Shown piece by piece: positions 22,176 through 34,798 of a DNA stretch of 64,000 bases. The position numbers and the translations under genes were made by a program. Under the pieces are notes generated by a model that saw nothing but the letters and a program-made list of their open reading frames with translations, did no database searches and was not told the origin of the DNA. Numbering within the stretch: position 1 is the stretch's first letter; every line of letters begins with the position of its first letter. The DNA is taken from positions 55,262,073 through 55,326,072 of the forward strand of contig NC_079205.1 of the NCBI RefSeq assembly GCF_026745355.1, read 5' to 3'. Source of the stretch: Beta vulgaris subsp. vulgaris (taxonomy: Eukaryota; Streptophyta; Magnoliopsida; Caryophyllales; Amaranthaceae).

Positions 22176-24419
22176 CATCCACGACCGCGACGAAAATCGC
22201 ATTTTCGACCTATGGTTTAAATTCCATCTGAAAATACAGATTTTAAGTGGCAATTTATACTCTTCAGTTACCAACTTTAGGAAAATTAAAAAGTGCATAT
22301 ATGTACACCCCAATTAGATAATTAATTGCTTTGTCACATAAAACCAACGTTGTAGGTGCAAGTATCAAACATCTTCGTGCACCTTCAACATGCTAAGTAG
22401 ATTTAGCCTAATTCGAACATAGCAAATACGTTAATTTGGATCTAGGGTTTGGATTTTGGTACTTCTAACCTAAAGCACGCAACTTATTCAGATTTGCTTA
22501 CACATATGGGGTGCTACTGTGCCAAACATGTTTCATTTGCAAGTAATTTGGCATATAGTTGTTCACATTGTTTAAAAGAGAGTTTATCTTTGCCAAGGTA
22601 TGCACGTCCTTAAATAACTACTTATCAGTGTTCAGTAAAGAAGAAAAAAAATGACGCTCCCTTTTACTCCTAGGGTCAATTTCTAACACTAAGTGTCCGA
22701 TGCCACTGCCTTAATGTTTCTTACTGCTTTCACCGAAGAATGTGAAGCTTTTTTCGCCACATGCCTATGTAAACATCTTGAGTTTTTACATTTATTCTCG
22801 CTTTACATCCGTTCTCATGCTAATCTCAAATATACCATAGATGTTAAACCCTTGTACGTTTGCTTTTACTTGCTAGGCCTTTACTACCATCTTCTGTGAA
22901 TTGATGGCAACAAGTTTTATATCCAGATCACGTCAACTGCATCAATTTTCAGAAATTGTGTCCTATTACGGAAGCTTATATCCATCTTGTGGGAGTAGGC
23001 CAAAGCTCCATTTCAAAGCACTTCCAAGACATGTGAAATAATTACAAGTTAGCAGCAAGTTCCAATTTAGAAGATTCTCTAAAATTGTTGCATTTAACCT
23101 TTGAAATGCACTTTGAACAACCACTGGAATGTGTATTGTCTTCTCCATAGTATGGCAATATGAATAAATTGCGTATATACACCTTGCTTTTGTGCTTTTC
23201 CCCATACACCCCAAACAACAAGTCCAAGCACCAACTTTTTTTGGAACAACAACTTCATTATCATCTTGCTAATTAAATCCAACGTGATTCGAATATGACG
23301 AGTACGCTTTTTTGGGGTGCCACGCGCGTAAGGAAGACCAGAACGAGAATGAACATTCTGAATTTCGAGAACCTACGGGAATAGAGTGATGATAATGAAC
23401 TAGAACCGAAATCCAAGGTTGTCAGGAGGGGAAGAGCGCCAACAAAAAATTGATGAGACCACCAGGTAGACCTCCACTAGAGATGGCTAACTCTGACTTT
23501 CTAGAAGCAATTGTTGCTACTGCTGTCTGCTGCTGGTAAGACTACAAATCGATCTAACAATGAGGTGAGAAAAGCATCTCATCTACAAAAGTATGGATCT
23601 TTGCATTGAAGATATTCTTCTCACAGCTCCTGATATCGCCTTGTACGCAATCAATACGTATCAAAATCAATGGGTTCGGCATCCTTCTTCCTCTCTTTTG
23701 TTCTTTAGATTTTTCTCTTTTAAAATTTCCTAATTCCTTTCTATTAAGTTCCATTAATTACAGAACTGCAAGGATGTTCAAGCTTCACTCTTTGTTGTTA
23801 AAAGGTATATGAATTATGTAATTCTATTGGGATTTAATTTTAAAATCAAATATAGTGGTTCAAATTTATGTTTCCGACATAACCGTGAAGCTCGTCAAAT
23901 TTGCTGGCTTTCTTTAATTTGTATCCTCAATCTTTCGAATCCTAACTTTTCATACGATGATCTCAAATTAAAATTATTCATAATTGGTTTCCAAATTTCG
24001 AGAAGTTCTTGCTTAGAATCAGCGGCAATACTGCCATAATCAAGGGCTTAGATCTTAATGTAAAGAAAACTGACTACAATCCACCACCAACGAGCCTAAT
24101 GATTATGCTATTTTGGTGGCAACTGATTCGCACGAAGTTGATCCCTCTAGGATAGTGGTTCGACAATTGATGATATTAACGAAATTGGATAATTTTTTTA
24201 AGAATTAAATTCTAGGAATATAGAAAATACATATCCAAGAATTTGACAAAGAACTAAAGTACCATGTGTATAAAGTGACTGAGAAGCCTAAAATCTTTGA
24301 GGTGTTATGAAAGGTTGGAGTTCAAGTGGGTATTTCACTTAGACCCGATCAAGTAAGTTAGTTATGCAAAAATTGGCGTCTAAATATTATGTGGCATAAA
24401 AGATTTCGATGGTTATATA
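22176..24419. other. Intergenic DNA
   Basis: Nothing firmly identifiable. Open stretches on both strands at 22690-22900 and 22970-23280 have no recognisable protein. A basic patch readable as KVVRRGRAP at ~23415 is too short to assign. Confidence 0.35.
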
Positions 24420-24683
24420 TTTATACAAATATATTAAAAGGCGTGCGAAAACAAGAAACTGTGCCACGTGGCACTCTCCCTATGGAGTTTTAGTTCATGT
24501 AATCCATGTACAATAAAAAAATTAAGAAATTGCATAGTATAGGGTTTGATCTCGAGACCTTAAGTACATATACTAAAGTGTTAACCACTAGGCTAAGGTA
24601 TATTTAGTGTTATTATCATAAAGTATTATATTAATAAATGAAATTTTTTCTTATCCGGGGCATAGCCCGGGCCTCATATCTAG
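24420..24683 (+). mobile_element. Small non-autonomous Helitron
   Basis: The 5' end reads TTTATACAAATATATTAAAA, close to the usual TCTATACTAATATATTAAAA start. The 3' end has the palindrome GCCCGGGC followed by CTCATATCTAG and a T, fitting the Helitron rule of a hairpin, then CTAG, inserted 5' to T. On the minus strand, TAGCCTAGTGGTTAA and GGTCTCGAGATCAAACC resemble the A and B boxes of a tRNA gene. No Rep/helicase is present. Confidence 0.75.
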
Positions 24684-25887
24684 TTATAGGATTCAAAAGA
24701 CGTACATAAGAAGAATATATCAACTAAGGCAAAAACAATATTTCAAATGGATCGTGATGATGGACATGATGCATGTGTGAAGGATTTGAATACTGGTTTT
24801 TGATTGCTTCATGGTCTCCCTTTCATAATTTATAGAAATAATTTTCCATTGTTTGAGGAGGTAGTGTCTTTATTAATCCTCTTAGCGTAAAGGAGTCTCT
24901 CATTCATAAATTCTTATTTTGCAAGTAAGGCAAGGTAATTCAGGTTCACTAAATTTTAGTAGTAATGCAGTTCTTACTGCACAATATCATGTATCTATAC
25001 TCTATTCTAATATTCGGCTGACAATATCTGAATTTTGTCACTACAGCAACACTAGGGAGATACTATCGAGACACTACTTGAAGCATAGAGTATATGCATG
25101 CTGCATGAAGTCTGGTTGATCTGCTAAAAAGAAAAGTGAGTCTTGGTGCCTTGATGGTGTAGGCCAATCTATTAGACTATTAGTTCCTCTCTGGCTAGCT
25201 TGTATCATTTGATATTTAGAGCGCAATTATATGAATTTTGGATAAATTTTCAAAATTAAATCTTGCCATCAAATATACCTTCACACTTTTGCATCAATGC
25301 CCTTTACTATTATGCTTCTTTTGGGTTGAAAAATGGTCTCTTATTGTTAGTTTATTATGTTGTCTAACACAAATATATATATGATTTTAGAACAAATGCA
25401 AGGTTTGAGATTGCAAGCGGGTTATTATCAGTAGGTGCAGCGTCTAAATTGGTCGAGTAGGGAGGAAGGGAGCCTTTGGTTTGCTCCGTTTTGACGTTTG
25501 GTCATGAACACAAGCACTTGTAACACATATCTAGTGTGACTAAGTAATATTTTGAGAGCATATTATCAATGATTTGCTATTTTTTCTTTTAATGTCAAAT
25601 CCTTGTTCATTGTCTTCCTCATTTGTTTAAATAAAGAATGATTATTCATGCGAAGTTCAAATCAAATAAACTTTCTCCATGTTGTGGGAAATATAATATT
25701 CTTGAAAGTGCAACATGTCATAAATTTTTATTGAACATTAAGTAATATCTACTTTTCATTTTTATGTTAACAAAACAAACAGTTAGATTTCTATAGGAAA
25801 AATTAATAATGCATATAGTGTTGATCATATCAAATTTTTTAACAATTGTAACATATTTTTGGATGTTTCACAATACGTGTGTTATTT
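24684..25887. other. Intergenic DNA
   Basis: No supported gene. Short open stretches (for example plus 24919-25119) show no recognisable domain. Confidence 0.35.
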
Positions 25888-26115
25888 TTTCTTGGGTGAG
25901 GTTTATCTAAAGAAAGCCTTATTCTATTATAATTATATGGGTATAGTTCACATTCTCCTAGTGATTTTTGCGCCATATTCATAAGTTCCAATATTATAGA
26001 ACGAATGTGATATATTCTCCGTGATGTATTTTTAGGTTGTTGATTCTTCGGGTTTCGTCGGCCAAGGACGAAAGTTGTTCAGGAATCATTCAATGATCTT
26101 GGCTAAAATCCCTTT
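25888..26115 (+). repeat. PPR upstream flank repeat, copy 2
   Basis: This matches 10289-10510 and lies ~1.2 kb upstream of the PPR pseudogene at 27295. It marks the 5' boundary of the second PPR unit. Confidence 0.8.
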
Positions 26116-27294
26116 TAGTTGGTACTATTATGGATAGGATTAATTTCTTTTTCTTCACTGGATTCTATTTACATTTTCAATCTTTTTAAAGTTTTCAGGA
26201 AAAAAAACAAGTGAAAGATGGAGAAAGGACGAGAGGGGAGGGAGTAAGAAGGCGGACGAGTAGGACTTGACTTGCAAAAAATTGAAAAATCATAAAGATG
26301 AGTAAGAGAGAAAGGAAAAGAGAAAAGAATACATTTTTCCTTTTATCGTAAAATTATTAATATTAACCTAAATCTTAGATTGCTCAAGAGTCGACGCTCA
26401 AATTTTCAACTTCAAATAGCTGGAGATAAGGATGATAAATACAATTACGAAAAGGTAGAACTACGTTATAAAAAAACGATATTATCTAGAGCGAGCTTTG
26501 GCTTGTATTACTCAAAATTCATGTTTTCGTATTTAACAATTTAACCATTTGGGAAAACTATGTTTTTTTGTGTTTGATTTTGGGAAAACAATTTAACCCT
26601 TGCCATTACGATATTTTGGGGTAGCGCGAGGGACAACAACTCGTTAGAACAAAAAAAAAAAACATCACTTTGATAATATACCTATAATTACGGATTCGGA
26701 TTCGGTGGAGTTTGATGAAAACTCTACATAGTGGAGTTGAATCCTAACCTTATATTTTAAAATCAACGACTCAGATTTTATGGAAAGATTTTATGGAAAG
26801 AGATAAGGAGGGAGAGGATTTTTGGGGAAAATAGGGGGAGTTTTGGGAAAGAATATATAAACATTGAAACAGAGGAAATATATGAAAATCCAACATATCA
26901 GTAATTATAGAGTTTAGATCCAGTAGAGTTAGTAAATAACTCTACCACGTAGAGTTTAACAAATCATAGCCATTGATTTTAAAATCAATGGTTTATATAT
27001 TCTTTCCCAAAACTCCATAAAGGGTTGTTATTTGTTAGATATAAAATATTTATTTGTTGCATTTAAAATGAAATGGGAAAGTACTACATTTCCTTTTATA
27101 GATATACTTTATGTAGTATCTTTCAAAAAAAAAAAAAAAATTTATGTAGTAATTATACCATTAATAATTATAGAACAGGTCTAATTCTGATATTTCTGGA
27201 TCGTATTTAAGCTTTCCATTATTTTAACCAGAACCAGAGCATCACGAAATCGAAGAACAAGACTCAACACTCAACACTCAGTCACTCAACAGTT
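26116..27294. other. Region upstream of the second PPR gene
   Basis: AT-rich. Two degenerate direct repeats about 230 bp apart (around 26695-26790 and 26905-27010) share GGAGTTNNNNNNAACTCTAC, TTTTAAAATCAA and TATGGAAAG/TTCTTTCCC words. A poly(A) run at ~27125 is followed by plain sequence to the ATG. No TATA box can be assigned with confidence. Confidence 0.4.
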
Positions 27295-29116
27295 ATGAAT
27301 TTTTGTTGCAGAGCTGCTTCTTCCTTTGCAATCTTTCATGGCGGAAAAGGTACTTTCTTTTCCCCTTTTCAAGTTCATTTTCGAAATTACTCTCATTTCT
27401 CCAATGCACGAGATGCTGTTAAAGAAGATCGTCAGTTGTTTCTCAAATCAGTTAGAGAGCATTGTAAATTAGGGTTTTCAAATCTCAATTATCCCCTTTC
27501 TCTCTTCCATCAATTGATCTCTTTGCGTCCCCTTCCTTCTATCATTGTTTTCACTCAACTGTTTACTGCTATGTCTAAATTGAAACGCCTTCACCAGTTC
27601 ACCCTCACTCCATCATCATATCTCTCGTCAGAGAGCTAGAGTTATCTGGTATTCGACCAAATATGCATTCTATTGGTATTCTTGCTAATTGTTACTGCCA
27701 TTTGGGCCGTGTTGATTTCGGCTTCTCTCTTCTCGCCAAAAGACTTAAGCTTGGTTACCCCTTTGATCGTGATTGTGTTATCTTTACTACCTTAATTAAT
27801 GGCTATATCCACTGTGATAAGCTTCCTCAAGCTCTTCAATTGCTAGATGAAATTGTTAAGCAGGTTTCCAACCCACATTGTTACCTATGGTGCTATTTTC
27901 AAAGGCCTTTGTCGGATTGGTGACAATGCTGCTGCCCTCCACTTGCTCAGGAAGATGCAATCTGGTCGTTGTCAACCTAACCTTGTTATATATAGCACCA
28001 TCATTGATAGTCTTTGTAAGGATAGGCTGTTGAAAGAGGCCCTCGACCTGTTCACCGCCATGAAAAGTGAGGGCATTATACCTAACGTTATCACTTATAA
28101 CTCTTTGATTAGAGGTCTCTACAACTCTGGCTCCAAGGTCGAGGCTAAATATATGCTGGCGGAGATGTTGGAGTGTAATGTAGCACCAGATGTTCCCACC
28201 TTCAGCATGCTGGTTGACATGTTATGCAAAGATGGGAATGTTGATGAAGCACAAGCTATTCTAGACTATATGATTGAGAGAGGTGAGGTGCCAGATGTCA
28301 TTACTTACAATGCTTTACTCGATGGTTATTGTTTGCGTGGTCAGATGGAGGATGCGGAAAAACTACTTGATTTGATGGCCAAGAATGGTTGTGAGCCTGA
28401 TATTGTAAGTTTCAACACTATGATTAATGGATACTGCAAGGCTAGAACCATTGACAAAGCACTCAATTTATTCCAAGAAATACTTGAGAAACAAATAATG
28501 ACACCTGATGTTGTTACCTATAATACTCTCATTGATGGACTATGCAAAGTTAATAGACTCCCACTTGCGCGTAAATTGTTCAAGGATATGCAAAGTCATG
28601 GAATTATTCTTGACATTTTTCATATGCTTCATTGCTTGACAGCTTATGCAAAAAAGCGCTACTTGATGAGGCAATAGCATTACTTGAAGATATGGAATAT
28701 AATGGTGTTAAGCCTCATATTGTCATCTACAATATCCTAATGGACAGTTTGTGTGAGGCTGGGCAACTTTGAAGATGCAGCCAATTTCTTCTCCGATCTT
28801 GTATTGAAGGGTCTACAGCCTAATGTTAAAACGTACAACATATTGATCAAAGGTTTTTGCAAGAAAAGGCTCATGAATGAAGCTTTGAATTGTTGACAAT
28901 AATGGAGGAAAATGGTTGTTATCCTAATGATCGTACCTATAATACAATTATCAGAGGATATGTTGTCAACAATGACTTATCAAATGCATTCTACTACTCT
29001 GACCTTATGGTTAGCAAGGGATATGAAGCTGATACTTTGTCGTTATTTATTGGCCTCTTGTCTTCTGATAATTTAAGTGACTCGGCAAAGGACCAGCTAA
29101 TGAAGTTTATCAGGTG
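27295..29116 (+). pseudogene. RFL-type PPR pseudogene (second unit)
   Basis: This closely matches the PPR gene at 11334-13324 and keeps the natural N-terminus: ATG, then MNFCCRAASSFAIFHGGKG and a Phe/Arg/Ser-rich stretch like a mitochondrial presequence, joining REHCKLGFSNLNYPLSLF. The frame is broken at ~27595 (added bases), at ~27862-27875 (two single-base losses) and at ~28613 (one base lost). It is broken again at ~28762 (extra T) and at ~28884 (one base lost). The homology still ends cleanly at KDQLMKFIR and TGA (29114-29116). It lacks the internal 52-residue duplication. At least five indels make a functional product unlikely. Compared with the first gene it differs at several base-recognition residues. 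Confidence 0.9.
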
Positions 29117-29560
29117 ACTTGAATAAAAACAATTGAGGTAATTATGACTAAATATTGGAGATATGCGAGATCTCAGTATAGTTGGGGACGTACCTCCTTG
29201 TTTTTTGTAATGTCTAAAACGATATGAGTCGGCGTTAGATTACTTGTGCTTTGGCTTGAGATTAAGCTTTAAGTTTCTTTGTCTACTTCATCTCTTGTCC
29301 CTGATGACCATCTTATTTTATGACCCGTATTTCTGGCCCTTGGGCTGTTTGTTTCTTCATTCTATTAAGTTGGATGTGTGCTGATAATATATGGTGTTTT
29401 GTTTCTATCATAGAAAAAGCTGATGGAGTGTCCTTTCACTGTGTTGTCGATTTCAGTTTCTCTCTTCTTGACAAATCCATCTGACTATTTCCCTCATCGT
29501 GTCATGTTTACAAATTACAACCTTAATCAATGCTCTATCCACAGTGATGTCCTAACTCCT
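29117..29560 (+). pseudogene. PPR 3' flank with a relict PPR fragment, copy 2
   Basis: This matches 13325-13760, including the eroded PPR stretch (TCTCTCTTCTTGACAAATCC and AACCTTAATCAATGCTCTAT). It carries different small indels from copy 1. Confidence 0.7.
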
Positions 29561-30302
29561 AACTGAGAACAAACCCATATTATATTGAATTTCTGATTGA
29601 TCACCTCTTTTAAGTTTTAACTCATCAGTTTGCAGTGTCTTAACCAACTAATCTTTGGTCTGTCCCTTCCCGGCGTAGCTATTAATTTATATTGTTGCTG
29701 TTAATTTTTTGTCTGAAAGAAGCTGATCATTTTGTTGACAACCGGTCAGTTACTTTTTGATCTGGTGATTGGAAAAATTACGAAAAGCATGTGACTCTTC
29801 CAGGTTCCAACCTGTGATAATCTTTAGAAAAGTGGAGTCATGGTTAATGGTACACACCTTATGTGTAACAAAGAAGTAGAATCATCTGAACAGATCATTG
29901 ACGAGAACAGGTGACGGGGAAGATGATGTGTCGTATCTCTTATGATTCTATCTCTAGTCTTGGGGAACACTGCAATATGGCCACCGATGAATTTGGTGAG
30001 CAGCCGGTCAAAATTTGGCTCATCTTAATTTTACTGTAACTCCTTCGTGCATTGTTGTTAGTGAATTGTGTAAGTTGCAATATGAGGCAGTTGAAGATAT
30101 CTTTACCATATTCGTGGATATATTGGAAATAGTGAAAATTTCAAATCAAACATTTTGTGCCAGATGACATCTTATGAAGCAATGTCAATAATCCACGGCT
30201 TTTAGGTTGTTTCGTTTTCCTTCTGTGGTGTTAGTTGGGGAACATTATCAAAACAGAGACCGATTGCATTAAGTACACACGTCTTGATTTTGGGTTCCCA
30301 TG
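29561..30302. other. Spacer between the two PPR pseudogenes
   Basis: No ORF or RNA gene is supported. The sequence changes abruptly to PPR coding homology at ~30303, so the N-terminal codons of the next gene are lost. Confidence 0.45.
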
Positions 30303-31286
30303 TTCCATCAATTGATCTCTTTACGTCCCCTTCCTTCTACCATTGTTTTTACTCAACTGTTTACTGCTATGTCTAAATTGATATGCCTTCAATCTCACTC
30401 CATCCTCATCTCTCTCCTCAGAGAGCTAGAGTTATCTGGTATTCGACCCGATATGCATTCTATTGGTATTCTTGCCAATTGTTACTGCCATTTGGGCCGT
30501 GTCAATTTCGGTTTCTCTCTTCTTGGCAAAAGACTTAAGCTTGGATACCCCTTTGATCGTGATTGTGTTATCTTTACTACCTTGATCAATGGTTTTATCC
30601 ACTGTCATAAGCTCCCTCAAACTCTTCAATTGGTCAATCATATTGTTAAGCTAGGTTTCCAACCCAACATTGTTACCTATGGTGCTAGTTTCAAAGGCCT
30701 TTGTTGGATTGGTAACAATACTGCTGCCCTGCACTTACTTACCAAAATGCAATCTGGTCCTTGCGTAAACCTAACCTTGTCATATATAACACCATTATGG
30801 ATAGTCTTTGTAAAGATAGGCGGTTGAAAGAGGGCTTAGACCTGTTATCTGCTATGAAAAGCGAGGGCATTATACCTGACGTTGTCACTTATAACTCCTT
30901 GATTAGAGGCAAAAGATACACTAGCAGAGATGTTGGAGCGTAACATAACACCAAGCGTTAACACCTTCAACATGCTTGTTGACATGTTTTGCAAAGATGG
31001 GAATGTTGATGAAGCACAAGCTATTATGAGTTTCATGATTGAGAAAGTTTTGGCTCCAAACATCATTACTTACGGTGCTTTGCTCGATGGTTATTGTCAG
31101 ATGGAGGATGCAGAAAAGCTACTTGATCTTATGGTCCAAAATGGTTGTGAGTTTGATATTTTAAGTTTTAGTGCTATGATTAATGGATATTGCAAGGCTA
31201 GAAACATTAACAAGACACTCTACTTATTCCAAGAAATACTTCAGAAAGGAAATGTTCCTCAATTATGCAGTTTTTATTTTTCATGA
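30303..31286 (+). pseudogene. RFL-type PPR pseudogene (third copy, distinct subtype)
   Basis: Homology starts at FHQLISLRPLPSTIVFTQLF, so about 50 N-terminal residues including the targeting peptide are missing. The first frame reads through IRPDMHSIGILANCYCHLG and IVKLGFQPNIVTYGASFKG, then shifts at ~30767 where a base is gained. The next frame (KPNLVIYNTIMDSLCK) runs into a deletion at ~30910. A third frame (ITPSVNTFNMLVDMFCK) continues to LFQEILQKGN and stops at ~31286, only about half way through a normal RFL protein. The deletion at 30910 is shared with the fragment at 14580, so the two are one lineage. Confidence 0.9.
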
Positions 31287-31956
31287 GTCGATCAAAGAGT
31301 TAGGTGTCAAGTGAATGGTATTCTAGGCTCCCTTTTTGTTTTTATTACTTGGTCTCTTGTCCATTATTGAGTGTGAGCTGACTGACATCTTAATTTATTA
31401 CGTTTTCCTACTGGTCTCTTGGATTAATTTTGATCATGTTAGTTCAAAATATTAGCTTTTGAAAGATGGATCAATGTTTCTAATATCTATTTGGCTTCAC
31501 TTTGTGAGAAATTGTCACATCCAGCAGAGGTTTTTTTTTTTTGTGTGTGTGCTTGCACATTTTAAACATTCACTTTGACTCACAAGACTAAATTTTGCTG
31601 GACATGCATTGCAGATGATGTACTAGTTTTTCGTTCTTTTAGCTTCAATGAGGGACTAATATTCTTTTATTGGTCTTTTTGTCCTGTGCTGACAGGTTGT
31701 TGCTGCAGAATGACATAAGTTGATCACTTGACATGGAGTTAAAACTGTGTCCCTGGAAAGTTTTGGGGCCAGTTTTCTCAATATTGAAGTAGTTCTTCAG
31801 CCTTCAGGTAATGTTCTAGTAATTGCTCTACAGTTGAGCTGTTGTTCTACCTCATGGCTCAGATTGATGTTTAATTTCTTCAATCTACTGCTTAGTTCTC
31901 ATTGAATCATATATTTAGATTCATGTCTTACTCAAATGGCACCCTTACCTTTGAAA
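31287..31956. other. Spacer after the PPR array
   Basis: T-rich sequence with no recognisable gene. It may be the old 3' part of the preceding PPR transcript. It ends at the conserved flank word ATTGTTTCCAAGTGATCTC. Confidence 0.35.
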
Positions 31957-32450
31957 CAATTGTTTCCAAGTGATCTCTTAGTTATAGGATTATGCCCAAA
32001 AAAAATAGGTGATACTGAAGTCAAAATGCGATATGTGATGATTGGAAGCTGGATGCAGAACACATGTAGGAAATTTTCCTAATTACAGAAGGGTATGTTT
32101 TCCCCCTCGATACGCTTACCCCGCTCTAGCTTACAGCATCTGAAGAGAATGCCTTCGTTTCCAGCAGTTGGTAGATGGAATTATCCTATCCATCCATTCT
32201 TTCGATGTAATTAGACTGTGTAGTGTGTAGTATATAGTACATTCTGTGGATTTTATTTGTAGGTAGATGGAATTATCGTACCTATGAACTGCTGCACGAA
32301 TCCAAAATGTGTTGACATATGGAATGTTAGAATATATTTCTTATATTTCCTAGAATATAAATGGTAGAAGATGATCAAGTATATAATTTCATTTTATTAT
32401 TATATAGTAGTAATATGTCCTCACATCATTTGCATAAAGGGAGCACAAAG
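31957..32450 (+). repeat. Duplicated flank block, copy 2 (unoccupied Copia site)
   Basis: Homologous to 8769-9250. Here the sequence before ATTGTTTCC is ordinary (CCTTTGAAACA) with no LTR, so this copy preserves the pre-insertion site of the Copia element found at 8768. It lies just downstream of the polygalacturonase stop codon (that gene reads on the minus strand). Confidence 0.85.
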
Positions 32451-32659
32451 CTTTCTCACCTAGTACTTGATTACAAAGACATTCTTGAATTTAGATTTCT
32501 AGTAGAGTTGGCTAGATCCTATGGGTATAGTGATATATAGTTGAATCACTTTCGTTATACCTTTTCCATCTTGCTTCAAGAAAAGGAATGTGCATACTTT
32601 AAACATCCATTTTTTTAGACAACTTCACTTTCTGTACAATTTGGTTACTATCCATGAGC

Positions 32660-34766
32660 CTAGCACTGTCCAATATCACTGCCTGATACATCTAAATATG
32701 GCAAACCCTCCAACAAACAGTAGACAGGAGGAGTAGTCATATCTCCTAAGCTACTCCCATAAGCATTCCAACAGAAGGGCTGCAATTTATGCTTCTGACT
32801 TGTTACCGGACTCGTGGGCACTGCAGGTAGGAGCTCCAAACCCGAGAGGGTGATGTTGGTGCAGGCAACCGAGTCGCTGCATGCCAAGCGAACGGGTGGT
32901 GTCCGTGGGTCATAAGTGCCCTTGATATTGGAATATGAAATTGTGTTGATGGAAATAGCTGAGGTTTGGTTAGAGCAGTTCGAGGAGAGGCAATAGTATT
33001 GGTCTATGATAATCGGGTTTCGGACCGTGTCCATATGGATCGCTTCGAAGGTCACAGCGGATACTGATCCAGATCCGCCTTGCCATGTCTTGATTCGGAC
33101 CCCATTGTCTGAGTGCTTGATCAGACAGTTGGTAACTGTGATGTTGGATACGCAGGCTTTGGAATTATGGATTCCTAGGCTCCCAATGCTGCAGGGTAAA
33201 TCAAAATTGAAAGTCCAAGTTACCACATTAGCTCACTAGAAAACTACTTCATCCGTTTCTTTTTAATTGTTACACTTGCGTTTTTCACGCATGCCAATGT
33301 ATAACTTTGACAACATATACCTTTAGTTTTGTATTTGTGAAAATTATTAATAAAATACATGTTAAGACAAATCTAACAATATCCCACATGACTATATTTT
33401 TATTTATGTATAAATCACAAACGATGGTCAAAGTGGAATTTATGAAGTGTAAAATGTCAAAGTGTAACAATTAAAAATAACGGAGGTAGTACATTTTTTC
33501 TTTTCTTTTTCCATTTTTGATAATTTAATAACTGTGTATGTATTTCTTTCAGAAAATACAAAAGGAGTTTAGGCTTAATAAGTCATCTAAATCTTCCTAG
33601 ATATACATTCAATTGATTTTTTTTTTTGCCGATTAAAACTAAGTTCTATTGTTTAAGAGGTATATAATTAGGTCACTTTTCTATATGGATTAATATTGAA
33701 TTTTACAAGATAAACTTAGTTTTTACTAATTGAAACTTGTTTTCTAATACGTTTACTGATAGAAATGGACATGATTCTTTGCTAAACAGTGGATTTTTAA
33801 GTTGAAGTGGACATGATTTTAAAGTCCCTCATACACGATGCTACACACTATAGTGTTGATAAACTATTGCATACATTCACTAAATTTTACTACATTTACA
33901 GGTTTTTATTAATCTATGGATGGAAATATTACTAGACTTATATTAGAAGACATATAATTTTGTTTTATAAATCGAATTTCTCAGAGAAGAAATTGAGTTA
34001 TTCAATTTGAGGAACAAAAATGATAGCCTACTTATGTTGAACTACTATAAATATAGAAAAGTGTAGATTTTCTCTTGTTATTCAAGGATAATTAGAAAGA
34101 TTACGTTGTATGATACCTTATTCCATGACTAGGACCACAAGTAATATTCTTGATATCCAAATTATGACTACCAGCTCCAATTGAAATACAGTCATCACCT
34201 GCATTCACCAACAATCAACATAATTTAGATAATTTTCACACAAAATAATATATAAAAATATATATCTACATAAATAAATAAATTTATATTATACATATAT
34301 GAGAAAAAAATAAGAAAGAACTCAATTAGAATATAATTTTGTTCCAATAAGAAAAATTACCATTGGATATGACTGAATTGTGAATCATCACATCATTTGT
34401 ATTCTCTACATGAATTCCATCAGTGTTAGGACTGTTACCAGGTGACTTTATGATAATAGAATCCACACTAACATTTTGACAAACATCAAAACGAATATGA
34501 AATTGAGGACTATTTATGACTTTTATCCCTCTCATGGTTAAATTTGTGCTCCCAAAGAACCTTATAGCCTGCCCAAAGAAAATAAATTGAGAAATGGGGT
34601 TAGTCCATACTCTAATTTGCATGGTGATATACACTCTTCGCGGAAAGATGATTTTACCATATTAACATCCATATAATTAATAATATGGTTCATTAATCTA
34701 TACTAATATATTAAAAAGCGTAAAAAAAAAAATAAAAAAAATAAAAAAAATAAAAAAAATAAAAAA

Positions 34767-34798
<32 letters not shown>

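Noticed and set aside
23380..23450. Possible exon of a cohesin-type protein (KVVRRGRAP reading)
   Set aside because: Only about 15 residues look protein-like, with stops on both sides and no splice context.
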